Below, one piece after another: positions 46,801 through 56,147 of a stretch of 64,000 nt of DNA. A model generated the notes under the pieces. That model had not been told where the DNA came from. It made no database searches and saw only the letters and a program-made list of their open reading frames with translations. Each line of letters opens with the position of its first letter. Positions within the stretch are counted from its first letter, which is position 1. The DNA comes from Symploca sp. SIO1C2 (GTDB lineage: Bacteria > Cyanobacteriota > Cyanobacteriia > Cyanobacteriales > Coleofasciculaceae): positions 1 to 64,000 of the forward strand of contig JAAHFP010000016.1 of NCBI GenBank assembly GCA_010672925.1. Reading direction: 5' to 3'. A program made the translations under genes and the position numbers.

Positions 46801-49398
46801 TTAATCGGTCCTGAGCAAAACACCACCTGGAATCTTACCGGTGCTAACCGAGGTAACCTCAATCAACATTTTGCCAATACCTTAACTTTCCACAATATTG
46901 AAAACCTAACTGGTGGTGGTGCCAACAACACCTTCCTCTTTAGCAAAGGTGCTAGCATCAGCGGTAATCTTGATGGCACCACAGGCAATCTGACTTTGGT
47001 GGGAGATGAGCTTAACTGGGGAGGCAACGTCTCCGGTATAGGTGATTTAATCATTGAGCCTGGGAATGCAACCCAGGATATCCAGCTTGGTGGTATAGAA
47101 GAGAATACCAATGTTCTGGATCTTACTGGAGCAGAAATTAATAACTTAGGCGGTGACTTCCGCAGCATCACCATCGGACGTGCTGACAGCAGTGGTCGGA
47201 TCACCATAGCAGGGGATCTTAATTTCTCTAGTCCAGTAACTTTGCAATCGCCTCTAGACTCAGGCTCCATTAACCATACCGATGGCACGATAACCGTTAC
47301 AGACAGTGCTCCTATTACCTTAATCGCCAATCAAGACATTACTGTTGGGGACATAGATAGCTCTTCTGCTATTGATAGAGGTGGAACGATTAACCTTACC
47401 AGTGTTACCGGAGGAGTAACAACCGGCAACCTAAATTCCTCAGGAGCGATCGATGGAGGAGATATTACCATTCAAGCTAGTACTTTCATCACCGCAGGAG
47501 CAATTGACTCCAGTGGTTTGACTGGTAAGGGAGGAAATGTCAGCCTTGACCCCTCAGGTGATATCCAAGTTACCTGGATTAATGCTCAAGGAGAAACTAG
47601 GGGTGGCGATGTAGAAATTGTCACCGGCAGCAACTTCCGTGCTACTGGTAGTTTCATGGATGATGAAGAGTTAGTCAGTATCTCTACCACAGGGAAAGTT
47701 GGGGGAAATATTACCATTTATCATGGGGGAGAAGGGATAATTCCCTTTCAGATAGGAGATGCCAGCCTCAATGGTACAGCCGGTGTCATCACCACCGGTG
47801 AAAATACCATAACACCTTTCGAGTCCTTTCCCTTCACCTACATCCAAGGCAATATCCAGATTATTAGTGTTGATCCTCCACCTCCTAAAGCAATAACTCA
47901 ACTTGATCAACTGAATGATAATTCTGGACCAACTTCATCTGAGCCACTGGGTGATAATAATCCTGTAACAACTCAACCTGAAACGCTGGATGATAATAAT
48001 TCTGGACCAACTCAACTTGAGCAGCGAGAAATAAATAATGATGAATCCCTCGTAGCCAATGAACCTCAAGTCAGTGAATCTAGTCCACCTGGTGAAACTA
48101 ATACCCAGGGAGAGCAAACAAACACAACACCTGCTGAGCCAATAAAATCTACTATTGAAGCAACTGAGAGTGAGGTAAACCAACCAGAAGCCAACATTAC
48201 GAACAACTTTAACAACTATCTGGGGCTGGAAGATACTCCCGTCAAAACCTTAACAGAAGCTCAAGCTACCCTACGCAAGAATGAAGAAATTACTGGCATG
48301 AAATCTGCCCTGATTTATGCTCTGTTTAAGCAGCAATCAGATACCCTAAACCAAACATCCCAAGCTAGTGATGAGTTAGAACTATTGCTTGTCACTGCTT
48401 CTGGAGAGATAATTCGTTCCCAGATGCCAGGAGTAACCAAAGCAGAACTAACCAGAGTAGCCCGACAATTTCACAAGGCAGTCACTGGTAGTGCCAGTGA
48501 TGATAAATATCTACCCCCAGCTCAACAATTGTACCAATGGTTAGTTGCTCCCCTAGAGTCAGATTTAGCCGCTAAAGACATTGATCATCTAGCATTTATT
48601 ATGGATGCAGGATTGCGATCGCTACCAATTGCGGCCCTCCATGATGGTAAAGGATTTATTGTCGAAAAATACAGCGTTAGCTTAATGCCCAGCTTTAGCT
48701 TAACTGATACCCGTTATGTAGATGTTCGAGAAACCAATCTCTTGGCCATGGGAGCAGCACAATTTCCTGATCAAAAACCCTTACCAGCAGTACCAATAGA
48801 ATTAAAAGTAATCGCGGATCAGGTATGGCAAGGCAAATCAGTCCTTAACGAAGGCTTTACCATCGAAAATCTTCAGCAATTGCGTAACCAAAAGCCCTTT
48901 GGCATCATCCATTTTGCCACTCATGGAGAATTTTTACCTGGTAGACCAGGGAACTCCTACATCCATTTTTGGGATAGAAAGCTGGGATTAGATCAACTGC
49001 GTCAACTCAAATTGAATCAACCAACAGTAGAACTATTGGTACTGAGTGCCTGTCGCACGGCTTTGGGAGATCAAGAAGCGGAGTTCGGATTTGCCGGTTT
49101 AGCAGTGTTGGCGGGAGTAAAATCCGCCATAGGTAGTTTATGGTATGTCAGCGATGAAGGAACCTTAGGATTAATGAAGACATTTTATGAACAATTGCAA
49201 GTAGCCCCTGTTAAAGCTCAAGCCCTACAAGAAGCACAGTTATCTATGATTCGAGGTGAAGTAAAATTAACAGAGGGTCAGTTAATTAGCAATAAGGGTA
49301 GTATTCCCCTACCTCCTCAGTTAATTAAACTGGGAGACAAAGACCTTTCCCATCCTTTCTACTGGAGTGCTTTTACTTTGGTGGGAAGCCCTTGGTAG
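43867..49398 (+). CDS. Secreted TPS-domain protein with C-terminal CHAT protease domain
   Basis: 1843 residues. A signal peptide (WGVAAFYPVSGVLAQ) precedes a two-partner-secretion/haemagglutinin N-terminal domain (about 30-330; VSGDGKNLFHSFDQFGL and LFLLNPAGIIFGEDA). Residues 330-1340 are beta-helix-like with internal repeats, among them near-identical 59-residue units at about 580-700. A Pro/Asn/Gln-rich linker occupies about 1340-1440. Residues 1550-1843 are a CHAT domain: His1686 in HFATHGEF and Cys1729 in VLSACRTAL are the caspase-type dyad. The combination is known in cyanobacteria. It could be exported as a surface protease or a toxin/adhesion effector. No TpsB/Omp85 partner gene is adjacent. 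Confidence 0.85.
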   Translation: MKFPQRCITRLNCLISWGVAAFYPVSGVLAQPIITPAADGTGTNVTPNGNQFNIDGGTVSGDGKNLFHSFDQFGLSSNQIANFLSNPQIRNILGRVVGNDPSIINGLLQVSGGSSNLFLLNPAGIIFGEDARLNVPGDFFATTATGISFDEDNWFEVFGNNDYQNLVGDPTAFAFNLSQPGSIINHGNLAVSEGQNLTLLGGSIISTGELRAPGGNLMVAAIPGENLIRISQPGNVLSLEIEPLQDSSGQILPINPQDLPTLLTANPTIDSTQLMVNPDGTAELVGSGFRIENGDVVVHQATAQTAVLSAYNNLTLVESQLSTRGDLNLLANNTVQIRDSATKPFVAEAGGDLLIQGKNEIDILALNYADQAFVSEGDLTLVSDGIISGDSHFRSKGNFSILNLSGKPGNFFSYYDPIISSEGNVFFGDYTGVSLKVEAMGSIFGGNITITGPDQTGAIPNTDPHFPILTSSPAVVLQAGKTVLDNAPTPSPNNTGGTNFNSTVWITLPGRIEVNSITTNGGPVILEAVADITNNTGVGISLDDVGNVEITSSEGAVNLDTLETGGNLTITAQQDINLDEVQQFGNLEITSVLGDITNSSLTNVGGVEMTSSNGALNLGTLQNGGNLTLSAQQDINLGEVQQFGDLEITSVLGDITNSNLTNVGSVEMTSSNGALNLGTFQNGGNLTLSAQQEINLDEVRRFGDIEITSSNGALSIDSGINSNNSDVNLTAAGDINPGPITTTHSNGIPNSGSITIISNGGNINTTVSSLCGVVSACEINSAASEGFSGGDITLTAVGNIITGGINSSGGVQAGRIKLTAGGTIDTSAVIFNGQSPVGGLINASSPQGTGGNVILNAARIITGDVDARGFSKGGDIRLTADEIDFTGGVDNLPLISSNGNLRLQPATPTQNIAIGGEVDTGANSLDLTTAKLAALPDGFNRITIGRANGTGAITLSNAVTDLGTNPFLDPVTIAGGSTLIGPEQNTTWNLTGANRGNLNQHFANTLTFHNIENLTGGGANNTFLFSKGASISGNLDGTTGNLTLVGDELNWGGNVSGIGDLIIEPGNATQDIQLGGIEENTNVLDLTGAEINNLGGDFRSITIGRADSSGRITIAGDLNFSSPVTLQSPLDSGSINHTDGTITVTDSAPITLIANQDITVGDIDSSSAIDRGGTINLTSVTGGVTTGNLNSSGAIDGGDITIQASTFITAGAIDSSGLTGKGGNVSLDPSGDIQVTWINAQGETRGGDVEIVTGSNFRATGSFMDDEELVSISTTGKVGGNITIYHGGEGIIPFQIGDASLNGTAGVITTGENTITPFESFPFTYIQGNIQIISVDPPPPKAITQLDQLNDNSGPTSSEPLGDNNPVTTQPETLDDNNSGPTQLEQREINNDESLVANEPQVSESSPPGETNTQGEQTNTTPAEPIKSTIEATESEVNQPEANITNNFNNYLGLEDTPVKTLTEAQATLRKNEEITGMKSALIYALFKQQSDTLNQTSQASDELELLLVTASGEIIRSQMPGVTKAELTRVARQFHKAVTGSASDDKYLPPAQQLYQWLVAPLESDLAAKDIDHLAFIMDAGLRSLPIAALHDGKGFIVEKYSVSLMPSFSLTDTRYVDVRETNLLAMGAAQFPDQKPLPAVPIELKVIADQVWQGKSVLNEGFTIENLQQLRNQKPFGIIHFATHGEFLPGRPGNSYIHFWDRKLGLDQLRQLKLNQPTVELLVLSACRTALGDQEAEFGFAGLAVLAGVKSAIGSLWYVSDEGTLGLMKTFYEQLQVAPVKAQALQEAQLSMIRGEVKLTEGQLISNKGSIPLPPQLIKLGDKDLSHPFYWSAFTLVGSPW
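45613..45967. repeat. Internal 177-bp tandem repeats in the CHAT gene
   Basis: Two nearly identical units start at CAGTTTGGGAATCTTGAG (45613) and CAGTTTGGAGATCTTGAG (45790), with a third partial unit at about 45967. Each unit encodes 59 residues. Such DNA-level identity indicates recent unit duplication. Confidence 0.8.
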
Positions 49399-49631
49399 GA
49401 AGGTCGAATGGAGAATTAAGAATTAAGAATTAAGAATTGGGAATTGGGAATTGGGAATAAAATTCGGTATATTTTGAACACACTTGTAGGGGCGGGTTTA
49501 GGGATAATCTAGGCTGGATTACCCGAATATTCCCATCAAAACCCGCCCTAAGCTTTCCCCATGAAGTCGATAATTCCCAATTCGACCTTCGACCTTCCCC
49601 ATTCTCCGTAGGGTTTCTTATACTTATTTGT
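49399..49631. repeat. Intergenic repeats incl. repeat E copy 2 (49485-49550)
   Basis: AATTAAG and AATTGGG heptamers (49414-49456) precede repeat E copy 2. Two ATG codons follow at 49632 and 49635 for uvrC. Confidence 0.7.
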
Positions 49632-51815
49632 ATGATGACTCCTACTCAAACACTACCCCTAGTACAAAATCCAGAACGCCTGGAAAGCTGCCTCAAAGAA
49701 ATTCCCGCTGAACCGGGAGTTTATCTGATGCGAGACAATAATGAGCGCATCCTCTATATTGGTAAGTCTAAAAAACTGCGATCGCGAGTACGTTCCTATT
49801 TCCGTGAGTCTCAACCATTGAGTGAACGTATTGCCAGAATGGTACGGCAGGTGGTGGAGATTGAGTTTATTGTCACCGATACGGAAGCAGAGGCTTTGGC
49901 ATTAGAAGCCAACCTTGTTAAGCAGCACCAACCTTACTTCAATGTTCTGCTCAAAGACGATAAGAAATATCCTTATATTCTCATTACCTGGTCAGAAAAA
50001 TATCCCCGGATTTTAATCACTCGTAAGCGGCGGTTAGGCAAGGCAAAGGACAAATACTACGGACCTTTTGTTGATGGGAGAGCCTTACGTAGCACCTTGC
50101 AACTAGTCAAACGCTTGTTTCCCGTGCGGCAACGTCCTCGACCCCTATTTAAAGACCGTCCTTGCCTCAATTACGATATAGGTCATTGCCCAGGAGTCTG
50201 TCAACAGCTAATTACCCCAGAAGATTACTGTAAGACGATCCAAAAAATTGCTATGGTCTTTCAGGGACGTACTGAAGAACTTATTACTTTGCTCACCAGT
50301 AATATGGAGCAAGCAGCCGAAGCACTGAACTTTGAACTAGCAGCTCGTATCCGAGACCAAATTGCTGGACTTCAGTCCTTGAATGCAGACCAAAAAGTAG
50401 CCTTACCTGATGATACCGTTTCACGGGACGCGATCGCTCTTGCTGCGGATGACCAACATGCCTGTATTCAATTATTCCAGATTCGTGCCGGTCGCCTTGT
50501 CGGAAGATTAGGATTTTTTGCCGAGATACCCAGTCAAGCATTTGATGTAGGGGCAAAGAATTTGGGCGATAATTCACCTAATGTAGGGGCAAAGCAATTG
50601 GGCAATAATTCACCCAATGTAGGGGAGAAGCATTTGAGCGATAATTTATCGACAAAACCCGAGTTAGACAATCCAAATGCTGACGCTCCTTACGTCGCTA
50701 ACGCTACGCTAACGCCCTCCGAGATTCTCCCGTTACTAAGGGAAACTTTAGCAGGATCCATTTTACAGCGAGTATTAGAAGAGCATTACTACACAGCTGA
50801 AGCAGTAGAAATTCCAGCAGAGATTTTGGTGCAGTATCCTCTACCAGAAGGAGAAATTCTAGCAGCATATTTGAGCGATCGCAAAAGTCGTAAAGTCAAC
50901 ATCCTGACACCTCAGCGGCAAAGTAAAGCTGAGCTAATTGAAATGGTAGAGAGGAATGCGAACTATGAGCTTGAGCGATCGCAGCGATTTGCAGATCGTA
51001 ATACCCAAGCGATGCAAGACTTAGCTAATATACTCAATTTACCTTATTTACCGCGCCGTATTGAAGGTTACGATATTTCCCATATCCAAGGCTCCAATGC
51101 AGTAGCCTCTCAAGTAGTATTTATTGATGGCACACCAGCAAAGCAGCACTATCGCCACTATAAAATTCAGAATCCTGATGTAACCATCGGTCACTCCGAT
51201 GACTTTGCCAGTCTCGCTGAAGTAATCCGTCGTCGCTTCCGGAAGTATGGATGGGGAGATGAGGGGGACAAGGAGGAAAAGGGAGACAAGGGAGACAAGG
51301 GGACAAAAGAGATATTCCCAATTCCCAATTCCCAATTCCCAATTCCCAATTCCCAATTCCCAAATAACAAACAACCAACAACAAACGTCGATTTAGTAAT
51401 GATAGATGGTGGTAAGGGTCAACTTTCCGCAGTTGTTGCTGTTTTGCAGGAGTTGAACTTACTAGAAGATGTGCCTGTGGTGAGTTTAGCTAAGCAGCGG
51501 GAGGAAATCTTCTTACCAGGAGAGTCTTCCCCTTTAGCAACTAACCCAGAGCAACTGGGGGTACAGTTGCTGCGGCGTTTGCGAGATGAGGCTCATAGAT
51601 TTGCTGTGAGTTTTCACCGACAACAAAGGACTAACAAACTACGGCGCTCTAGATTAGATGATATTCCAGGATTAGGCTTCCACCGACAAAAGCAGTTGCT
51701 GGCGCATTTTCACTCCATTGACTATATTCGCGCAGCTTCTGTAGAACAACTAACAGAGGTTGCTGGTATTGGCCCAAGTTTAGCTCAACAAATCTACGAT
51801 TATTTCCACCCTTAG
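49632..51815 (+). CDS. uvrC: UvrABC system protein C
   Basis: 727 residues. GIY-YIG nuclease at the N-terminus ([19 protein letters not shown]), the UvrB-binding UVR motif near 225 ([12 protein letters not shown]), an RNase H-like endonuclease ([13 protein letters not shown]) and C-terminal helix-hairpin-helix ([16 protein letters not shown]). It makes the 3' and 5' incisions of nucleotide excision repair. Two in-frame insertions are unusual: about 302-365 has [12 protein letters not shown] units, and about 540-580 contains [10 protein letters not shown] and PIPNSQF units, both encoded by repeat DNA of the intergenic kind (TTCCCAA heptamers). The second sits in a normally variable linker. Confidence 0.92.
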   Translation: MMTPTQTLPLVQNPERLESCLKEIPAEPGVYLMRDNNERILYIGKSKKLRSRVRSYFRESQPLSERIARMVRQVVEIEFIVTDTEAEALALEANLVKQHQPYFNVLLKDDKKYPYILITWSEKYPRILITRKRRLGKAKDKYYGPFVDGRALRSTLQLVKRLFPVRQRPRPLFKDRPCLNYDIGHCPGVCQQLITPEDYCKTIQKIAMVFQGRTEELITLLTSNMEQAAEALNFELAARIRDQIAGLQSLNADQKVALPDDTVSRDAIALAADDQHACIQLFQIRAGRLVGRLGFFAEIPSQAFDVGAKNLGDNSPNVGAKQLGNNSPNVGEKHLSDNLSTKPELDNPNADAPYVANATLTPSEILPLLRETLAGSILQRVLEEHYYTAEAVEIPAEILVQYPLPEGEILAAYLSDRKSRKVNILTPQRQSKAELIEMVERNANYELERSQRFADRNTQAMQDLANILNLPYLPRRIEGYDISHIQGSNAVASQVVFIDGTPAKQHYRHYKIQNPDVTIGHSDDFASLAEVIRRRFRKYGWGDEGDKEEKGDKGDKGTKEIFPIPNSQFPIPNSQFPNNKQPTTNVDLVMIDGGKGQLSAVVAVLQELNLLEDVPVVSLAKQREEIFLPGESSPLATNPEQLGVQLLRRLRDEAHRFAVSFHRQQRTNKLRRSRLDDIPGLGFHRQKQLLAHFHSIDYIRAASVEQLTEVAGIGPSLAQQIYDYFHP

Positions 51816-51958
51816 ATTTTAGATTTTAGATTTTAGATTTAAAGAATTCAAACGGTCACAAACTCCAACTATTATTGCCCAAGATATCTGGGGGCTGGCT
51901 TCAAAAGAAGGCAACCCCCATTTTGGCAAAGGCGAGACGGTCACTCTACGAAAAAATA

Positions 51959-52684
51959 CTACCGGGTGACTGCTTTTTCCGTACTACCAGGTTGCTCTTT
52001 AGCCGTTAGGGACTCGAACTCTTGCTTCCCAACAGCAGCTATCACATCCGGTTCTAACTCTTGGGCAAGATTACGATTGAGGGTAAAGGCATTGTTGGCT
52101 TCCTCTACAATTTTTTCAGCTAGACTGTCATCTACTGGTAGGGAATTCAAAGTATCACGGTACTTACCTTTAAATGCACGCTTTACCTCAACTGTGGGAA
52201 GTTGATCAAATTCATGTAACCCAGTTCCCACATCTGGTGGTAAATTCATGGCAGAACGGGCAATGCCTTTTAATCTCTGACCCCCAGAAAGATCACCCAT
52301 ATACCGCACATAGGCATGGGCAACCAGGAGTGCTGGTTCAGTGTTTGCCACTTCCTGGATACGAGCCATATAAGCTTTACTCTCCTCAGAAGCAACAATT
52401 TCCTCTTGCCAGTTCTCACCGTAGTAGAAAGCGAGATCTTCTGCTAGTTTTGCCTTGCGCTCCAATTCCGGGAAATAAATCAAACTCACTAAGGGATGAT
52501 TGATATGGCGCTGAATCTCTTCTTCCAAAGTACTGTAGACGAAGTATAAGCTGGCTACCTGCTTGCGGAAGAATTCTTTTTTCACAACGCCTTTGAGGAA
52601 GCATTTGGTAAATGCTGTATTTTCTGCAGCAGTGTGGGAATGTTTCGTTCCTTCCCGAAGTTTGCTGGCTAAATCGTTACTCAT
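51959..52684 (-). CDS. ho1: Heme oxygenase
   Basis: 241 residues. The heme-ligand His in TKHSHTAAENT near residue 15-20 and the YVRYMGDLSGGQ glycine-rich distal helix motif are present. It converts heme to biliverdin, precursor of the phycobilins, using ferredoxin. C-terminal low-complexity tail. Convergent with uvrC. Confidence 0.93.
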   Translation of the reverse strand: MSNDLASKLREGTKHSHTAAENTAFTKCFLKGVVKKEFFRKQVASLYFVYSTLEEEIQRHINHPLVSLIYFPELERKAKLAEDLAFYYGENWQEEIVASEESKAYMARIQEVANTEPALLVAHAYVRYMGDLSGGQRLKGIARSAMNLPPDVGTGLHEFDQLPTVEVKRAFKGKYRDTLNSLPVDDSLAEKIVEEANNAFTLNRNLAQELEPDVIAAVGKQEFESLTAKEQPGSTEKAVTR

Positions 52685-53049
52685 GCTCGATACCTACTTC
52701 GTTTATTGCTGGATTTCCAACACAATTGCTTATTTTATACCAAATCTGGCTCATTGCCCATACAAATTGCTATGACCAATAGCCTGAGAATTTTCTCATC
52801 AAACTTTCATCAAAAACTTAATTATTTATTTGAGAATTTACTGTCAGCCAAGAGGAATACAATAGCTTAAATCTTAGGTTGTACAACTTTTACTAGAGAA
52901 GTTTATAAAATAACAACATCAATCAAGTTTGACAAGATTTACTGACTGTCTTTAGAACACTAAAAGTTTTAGCTTAATTAACTAAAGCTTACTAAATAAA
53001 TACGGTCATTAATGTTTGGCAACATCTTTCAACTTCTTGAGGAAAAATT
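52685..53049. other. Divergent intergenic region ho1/hypothetical
   Basis: 365 bp, AT-rich, ho1 promoter side at left. No gene or RNA recognised. Confidence 0.4.
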
Positions 53050-53496
53050 GTGTTCCAATCTACCTCCGTCGTAAAACGTAGTGCCCTCAATCAGCTAATG
53101 TTGCTGATTAAAAAACTTTACGTAACGGATTGTTCAATTCTTAGCGTAGGTGAAGACGAGTCTTTATCCCGTGAATTAGCTGATGCTGTTTCCCAAGCAG
53201 AGGGTGAAATAAGCTGTACCCAAAATCCCATTCTTTTAGTAGTTAAGAAGCTGTATTGTTTGGTGTTAAGGTTACTATTCACCGGTACAGCTGTAGTAAC
53301 TTTTTTGGTAAGAGCAATTGTTGCAGTTGTGCTCCCATCAACAAAAACAGAGAACCCACCTCATCAAGGTCTCCCATCCCTACCACTGTACACACAATCC
53401 TGTAATAGTAATGAGACATGGATCAGCGTGGTGACAACTATAACTGAACCTGATGGGACTAAAACCCAAAAAACTCAAATAATCCTTAGACAATAG
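53050..53496 (+). CDS. Hypothetical protein with one or two membrane segments
   Basis: 148 residues from GTG. The N-terminal part is soluble; a hydrophobic stretch (about 75-110, LVLRLLFTGTAVVTFLVRAIVAVVLP) would cross the membrane; the C-terminal part ends WISVVTTITEPDGTKTQKTQ. I do not recognise a family. It lies 200 bp upstream of chlM on the same strand, separated by repeat DNA. Confidence 0.5.
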   Translation: MFQSTSVVKRSALNQLMLLIKKLYVTDCSILSVGEDESLSRELADAVSQAEGEISCTQNPILLVVKKLYCLVLRLLFTGTAVVTFLVRAIVAVVLPSTKTENPPHQGLPSLPLYTQSCNSNETWISVVTTITEPDGTKTQKTQIILRQ

Positions 53497-53696
53497 CCTT
53501 ATACGGGTGAGGGAAAACGACGCGGAGAATGAAAACTCCACTCAAAATTTCGTTCACCCGAAATAAATAAGGTCTTTTCCTCCTGCCTCCTGCCCCCTGC
53601 CTTCTGCCTTTTGCCTCCTGCCTCGTTTCTTAAAAGTGGTAGGCTTTGCTGGATTTCGGTGTAAAGTATTAAACCATCCCGAATTCTTAAGGAAAA

Positions 53697-54389
53697 ATGA
53701 ATGCAGTTGATGATAAGACAGTTGTCAAAGAATATTTCAATGCTACCGGTTTTGACCGGTGGCGAAGGATTTACGGTGATGGAGAGGTAAACAAAGTCCA
53801 GCTGGATATCCGCTTGGGGCATCAACAAACTGTGGAGAAAGTCCTCGGCTGGCTGCAAGCAGATGGCAATTTAGCAAATTTATCTATCTGTGATGCTGGT
53901 TGTGGCGTTGGTAGCCTCAGCATTCCCTTGGCAGAAGCTGGTGCTAAGGTCTCTGCTAGTGATATCTCAGAAAAGATGGTGGGGGAAGCTGCTACTAGAG
54001 CCCAAGACAGTTTGGGTAATAGTAGTAATCCCACCTTTATGGTGCAAGATTTGGAGGAATTGAGTGGCAACTACCACACCGTTGTTTGTCTGGATGTGCT
54101 GATTCACTATCCCCAAGATAAGGCAGCACAAATGATCTCTCACCTGGCTCAGTTAGCAGAGTCTCGCCTAATTCTCAGCTTTGCTCCTAAAACCTTGGCA
54201 CTGACTTTGCTCAAAAAAATCGGTGACTTTTTCCCAGGACCAAGTAAAGCTACCCGTGCTTACCAACACCGGGAAACTGATATTATCAAAATCTTGGCAG
54301 ATAATGGTTTTACGATTCAACGCAACGAGATGACTAGCACACGCTTTTACTTCTCCCGTTTATTGGAAGCAACCCGAACTTCCGAATAG
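53697..54389 (+). CDS. chlM: Mg-protoporphyrin IX methyltransferase
   Basis: 230 residues, class I SAM methyltransferase: VKEYFNATGFDRWRRIYGD at the N-terminus is typical of ChlM/BchM, and CDAGCGVGSLSIPLAEAGA is motif I. It methylates the propionate of Mg-protoporphyrin IX in chlorophyll synthesis, at the membrane. A terminator-like hairpin follows at 54661. Confidence 0.95.
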   Translation: MNAVDDKTVVKEYFNATGFDRWRRIYGDGEVNKVQLDIRLGHQQTVEKVLGWLQADGNLANLSICDAGCGVGSLSIPLAEAGAKVSASDISEKMVGEAATRAQDSLGNSSNPTFMVQDLEELSGNYHTVVCLDVLIHYPQDKAAQMISHLAQLAESRLILSFAPKTLALTLLKKIGDFFPGPSKATRAYQHRETDIIKILADNGFTIQRNEMTSTRFYFSRLLEATRTSE

Positions 54390-54660
54390 TAGACTGGTGT
54401 AGGCTTCTAATTTGTAATACCAAATCTGGTTGAAAAAAAACGTGTTACTTTGCCCCCTAAATCCCCCAATTCTGGGGAACTTTGAGTTCGGACTCCCCCA
54501 GAATTGGGGGCTGGGGGGCTTCAAAAACCTTCGTTTTGTTGTAAATGTTTCCAAATATTAATTTCGCCAGCAGCATCGCGCAGCGTAACGCACCGCATCG
54601 CAGGTAGAATCATTTTCAACAATCGCCTAAGTAGGCAACAGACAACTTTGGGAAAATCTA

Positions 54661-54689
54661 CTTTCATCACCTGGTGGTGAAAGTTTTTT
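54661..54689 (+). terminator. Rho-independent terminator after chlM
   Basis: CTTTCATCAC, loop CTG, GTGGTGAAAG (one G-U pair), then TTTTTT. A strong stem with T run on the + strand, 272 bp after the chlM stop. Confidence 0.75.
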
Positions 54690-54865
54690 CATTGGGCTCC
54701 CCTTGAATTGAGACTTGGGAAAAAAGAATCCTCCTAAAGTATCTTCTCCTATTTCCTACTTTATGCGTCCTCAAACTTCTCAAAAAGTTCATCAAAACTT
54801 CATCTAGTCTACATTTAAAAGTTGTTATACCAACCGTAGACTAGAACTGTAAATGCACCGTGAGC

Positions 54866-54896
54866 AAGCCCTCGAATACCGGACGGGGGCTTTTTG
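54866..54896 (+). terminator. Second rho-independent terminator
   Basis: AAGCCCTCG, loop AATACCGGA, CGGGGGCTT, then TTTTTGTTGT. Nine-base stem including G-U. It follows no annotated gene, so it may end a small RNA or an extended chlM transcript. Confidence 0.65.
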
Positions 54897-54962
54897 TTGT
54901 CTAGCGCTAAGCGCTGGGGAATCGGGAATAAATAAAACATCCTCTAACACTTTATCAAATCT

Positions 54963-56018
54963 TCAGTGAAGAGTCCGCCGAAATTGGGCAGGAGTCTGGC
55001 CAGTCCAACGCTTGAAAGCTCTGCGGAATGCCCGGTCTTCTGAGTAACCCAACAGAAAAGATACGGCTTCAATACTGAGTCTAGGGTCACTTAGGAATTG
55101 TCGTGCATTGGCTTCGCGAGCCTCGTCTAAGAGTTGGCGAATAGTGATACCATGCTCCTGGGTCAAACGTTGTAGAGCCCGTAAACTCAGATGCATCCGT
55201 TGTGCAAGTGCCTCTGCACTATATTCAGAACGCTCAGCATTATAAGCGATCGCTTCACGTACTTTGGCTAATTCTGGAGAATCGCTGGGAATTGTTAAGC
55301 GTTCTCGCACTAGGTCTAGATGACCCTGAATATAATGAAATAAATGGGTATCCTGTTGCTGAGTTGGTTGCTCCAGAGCTTCTGAACTAAACACAAGAGC
55401 ATTGTACGGTTGCTGAAACTTGACTGGAGTGCCGAAGAAGTCCTCATAAACCTGGAGTGAACCAAAGGGCTGATGAGAAAAGTCAACCCGAATCAGTGCA
55501 TTTTCTGCTTCGATAAATTCCTTACCGAAACGTGCTCCCAATGCCATTCCCATCTCCGCTGCATAGCCCCCATCTTCTGCATCCATAGGGTGATACATCT
55601 GGAGAGTCGCCTCTGGGGGAGTTTCCACTAGTGCCATGTGTAATTTATCGGACATAAGCGATCGATAACGGATTAAAGTCTGTAGAGAAGATCGCAGATC
55701 TTTCGCATAGCGGGCGGCGTGAACTACAGGGCCAAAGTAGGAGAAGGGGGCTGCACTAGCCATCTCTAGAGCCAAAGCTTCACCAGGGTAGGCTTCCCCC
55801 AGCAATCGCCAGACAGCGGGAACCGCATTTTGGGGCAGGCGGGCATCTGGATCAATCAGATCAGTACGGGTTAATCCCGTAACAGCGGTAATCTGCTCCA
55901 TCGGTATTCCACGGGCAATTGCATAAACAATGGTACTAGCCACCAAACTCGCTAGCATTTGGGGTTGGTGCAACTTGTCGTGAAATGTCCGTTTTGGTTC
56001 GCCCATTGTCCTTATCAA
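54963..56018 (-). CDS. AraC-family transcriptional regulator
   Basis: 351 residues. An N-terminal ligand-sensing domain (about 20-220) of the arabinose-binding/OruR-like kind, with MASAAPFSYFGPVVHAARYA, is followed by a double HTH at 260-345 including RLSIEAVSFLLGYSEDRAFRRAFKRWTG (written RAFRRAFKRWTGQTP). Divergent from the cupin gene by 129 bp, so it probably controls that gene. The inducer is unknown. Confidence 0.85.
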   Translation of the reverse strand: MIRTMGEPKRTFHDKLHQPQMLASLVASTIVYAIARGIPMEQITAVTGLTRTDLIDPDARLPQNAVPAVWRLLGEAYPGEALALEMASAAPFSYFGPVVHAARYAKDLRSSLQTLIRYRSLMSDKLHMALVETPPEATLQMYHPMDAEDGGYAAEMGMALGARFGKEFIEAENALIRVDFSHQPFGSLQVYEDFFGTPVKFQQPYNALVFSSEALEQPTQQQDTHLFHYIQGHLDLVRERLTIPSDSPELAKVREAIAYNAERSEYSAEALAQRMHLSLRALQRLTQEHGITIRQLLDEAREANARQFLSDPRLSIEAVSFLLGYSEDRAFRRAFKRWTGQTPAQFRRTLH

Positions 56019-56147
56019 ACTTCTTCAAAACAGCGAAATTAGTAGATAGCAAGGCACTGATGGCATCTTAACCTGTTGGTTGTTGGTTATTGGTTGCTTG
56101 TTGTTTGTACTTTTTCCCAGTAAAGCAAAAATCAAAGGAGTAGAACG

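Larger units (their letters stand above)
54390..54962. other. Intergenic region with hairpins and possible small RNA
   Basis: 573 bp. 54451-54525 is a strong inverted repeat (CCCCCAATTCTGGGG... CCCCAGAATTGGGGG). Two terminator-like hairpins (54661-54689, 54866-54896) and a 9-bp inverted repeat CTAGTCTAC...GTAGACTAG (about 54806-54846) follow. The second terminator is 470 bp from chlM and nothing else is coded, so a small RNA starting near 54800 is possible. Confidence 0.5.

Noticed and set aside
45258..47330. Long minus-strand frames under the CHAT gene
   Set aside because: Low-complexity shadows of a repetitive coding strand, without start signals or family motifs.
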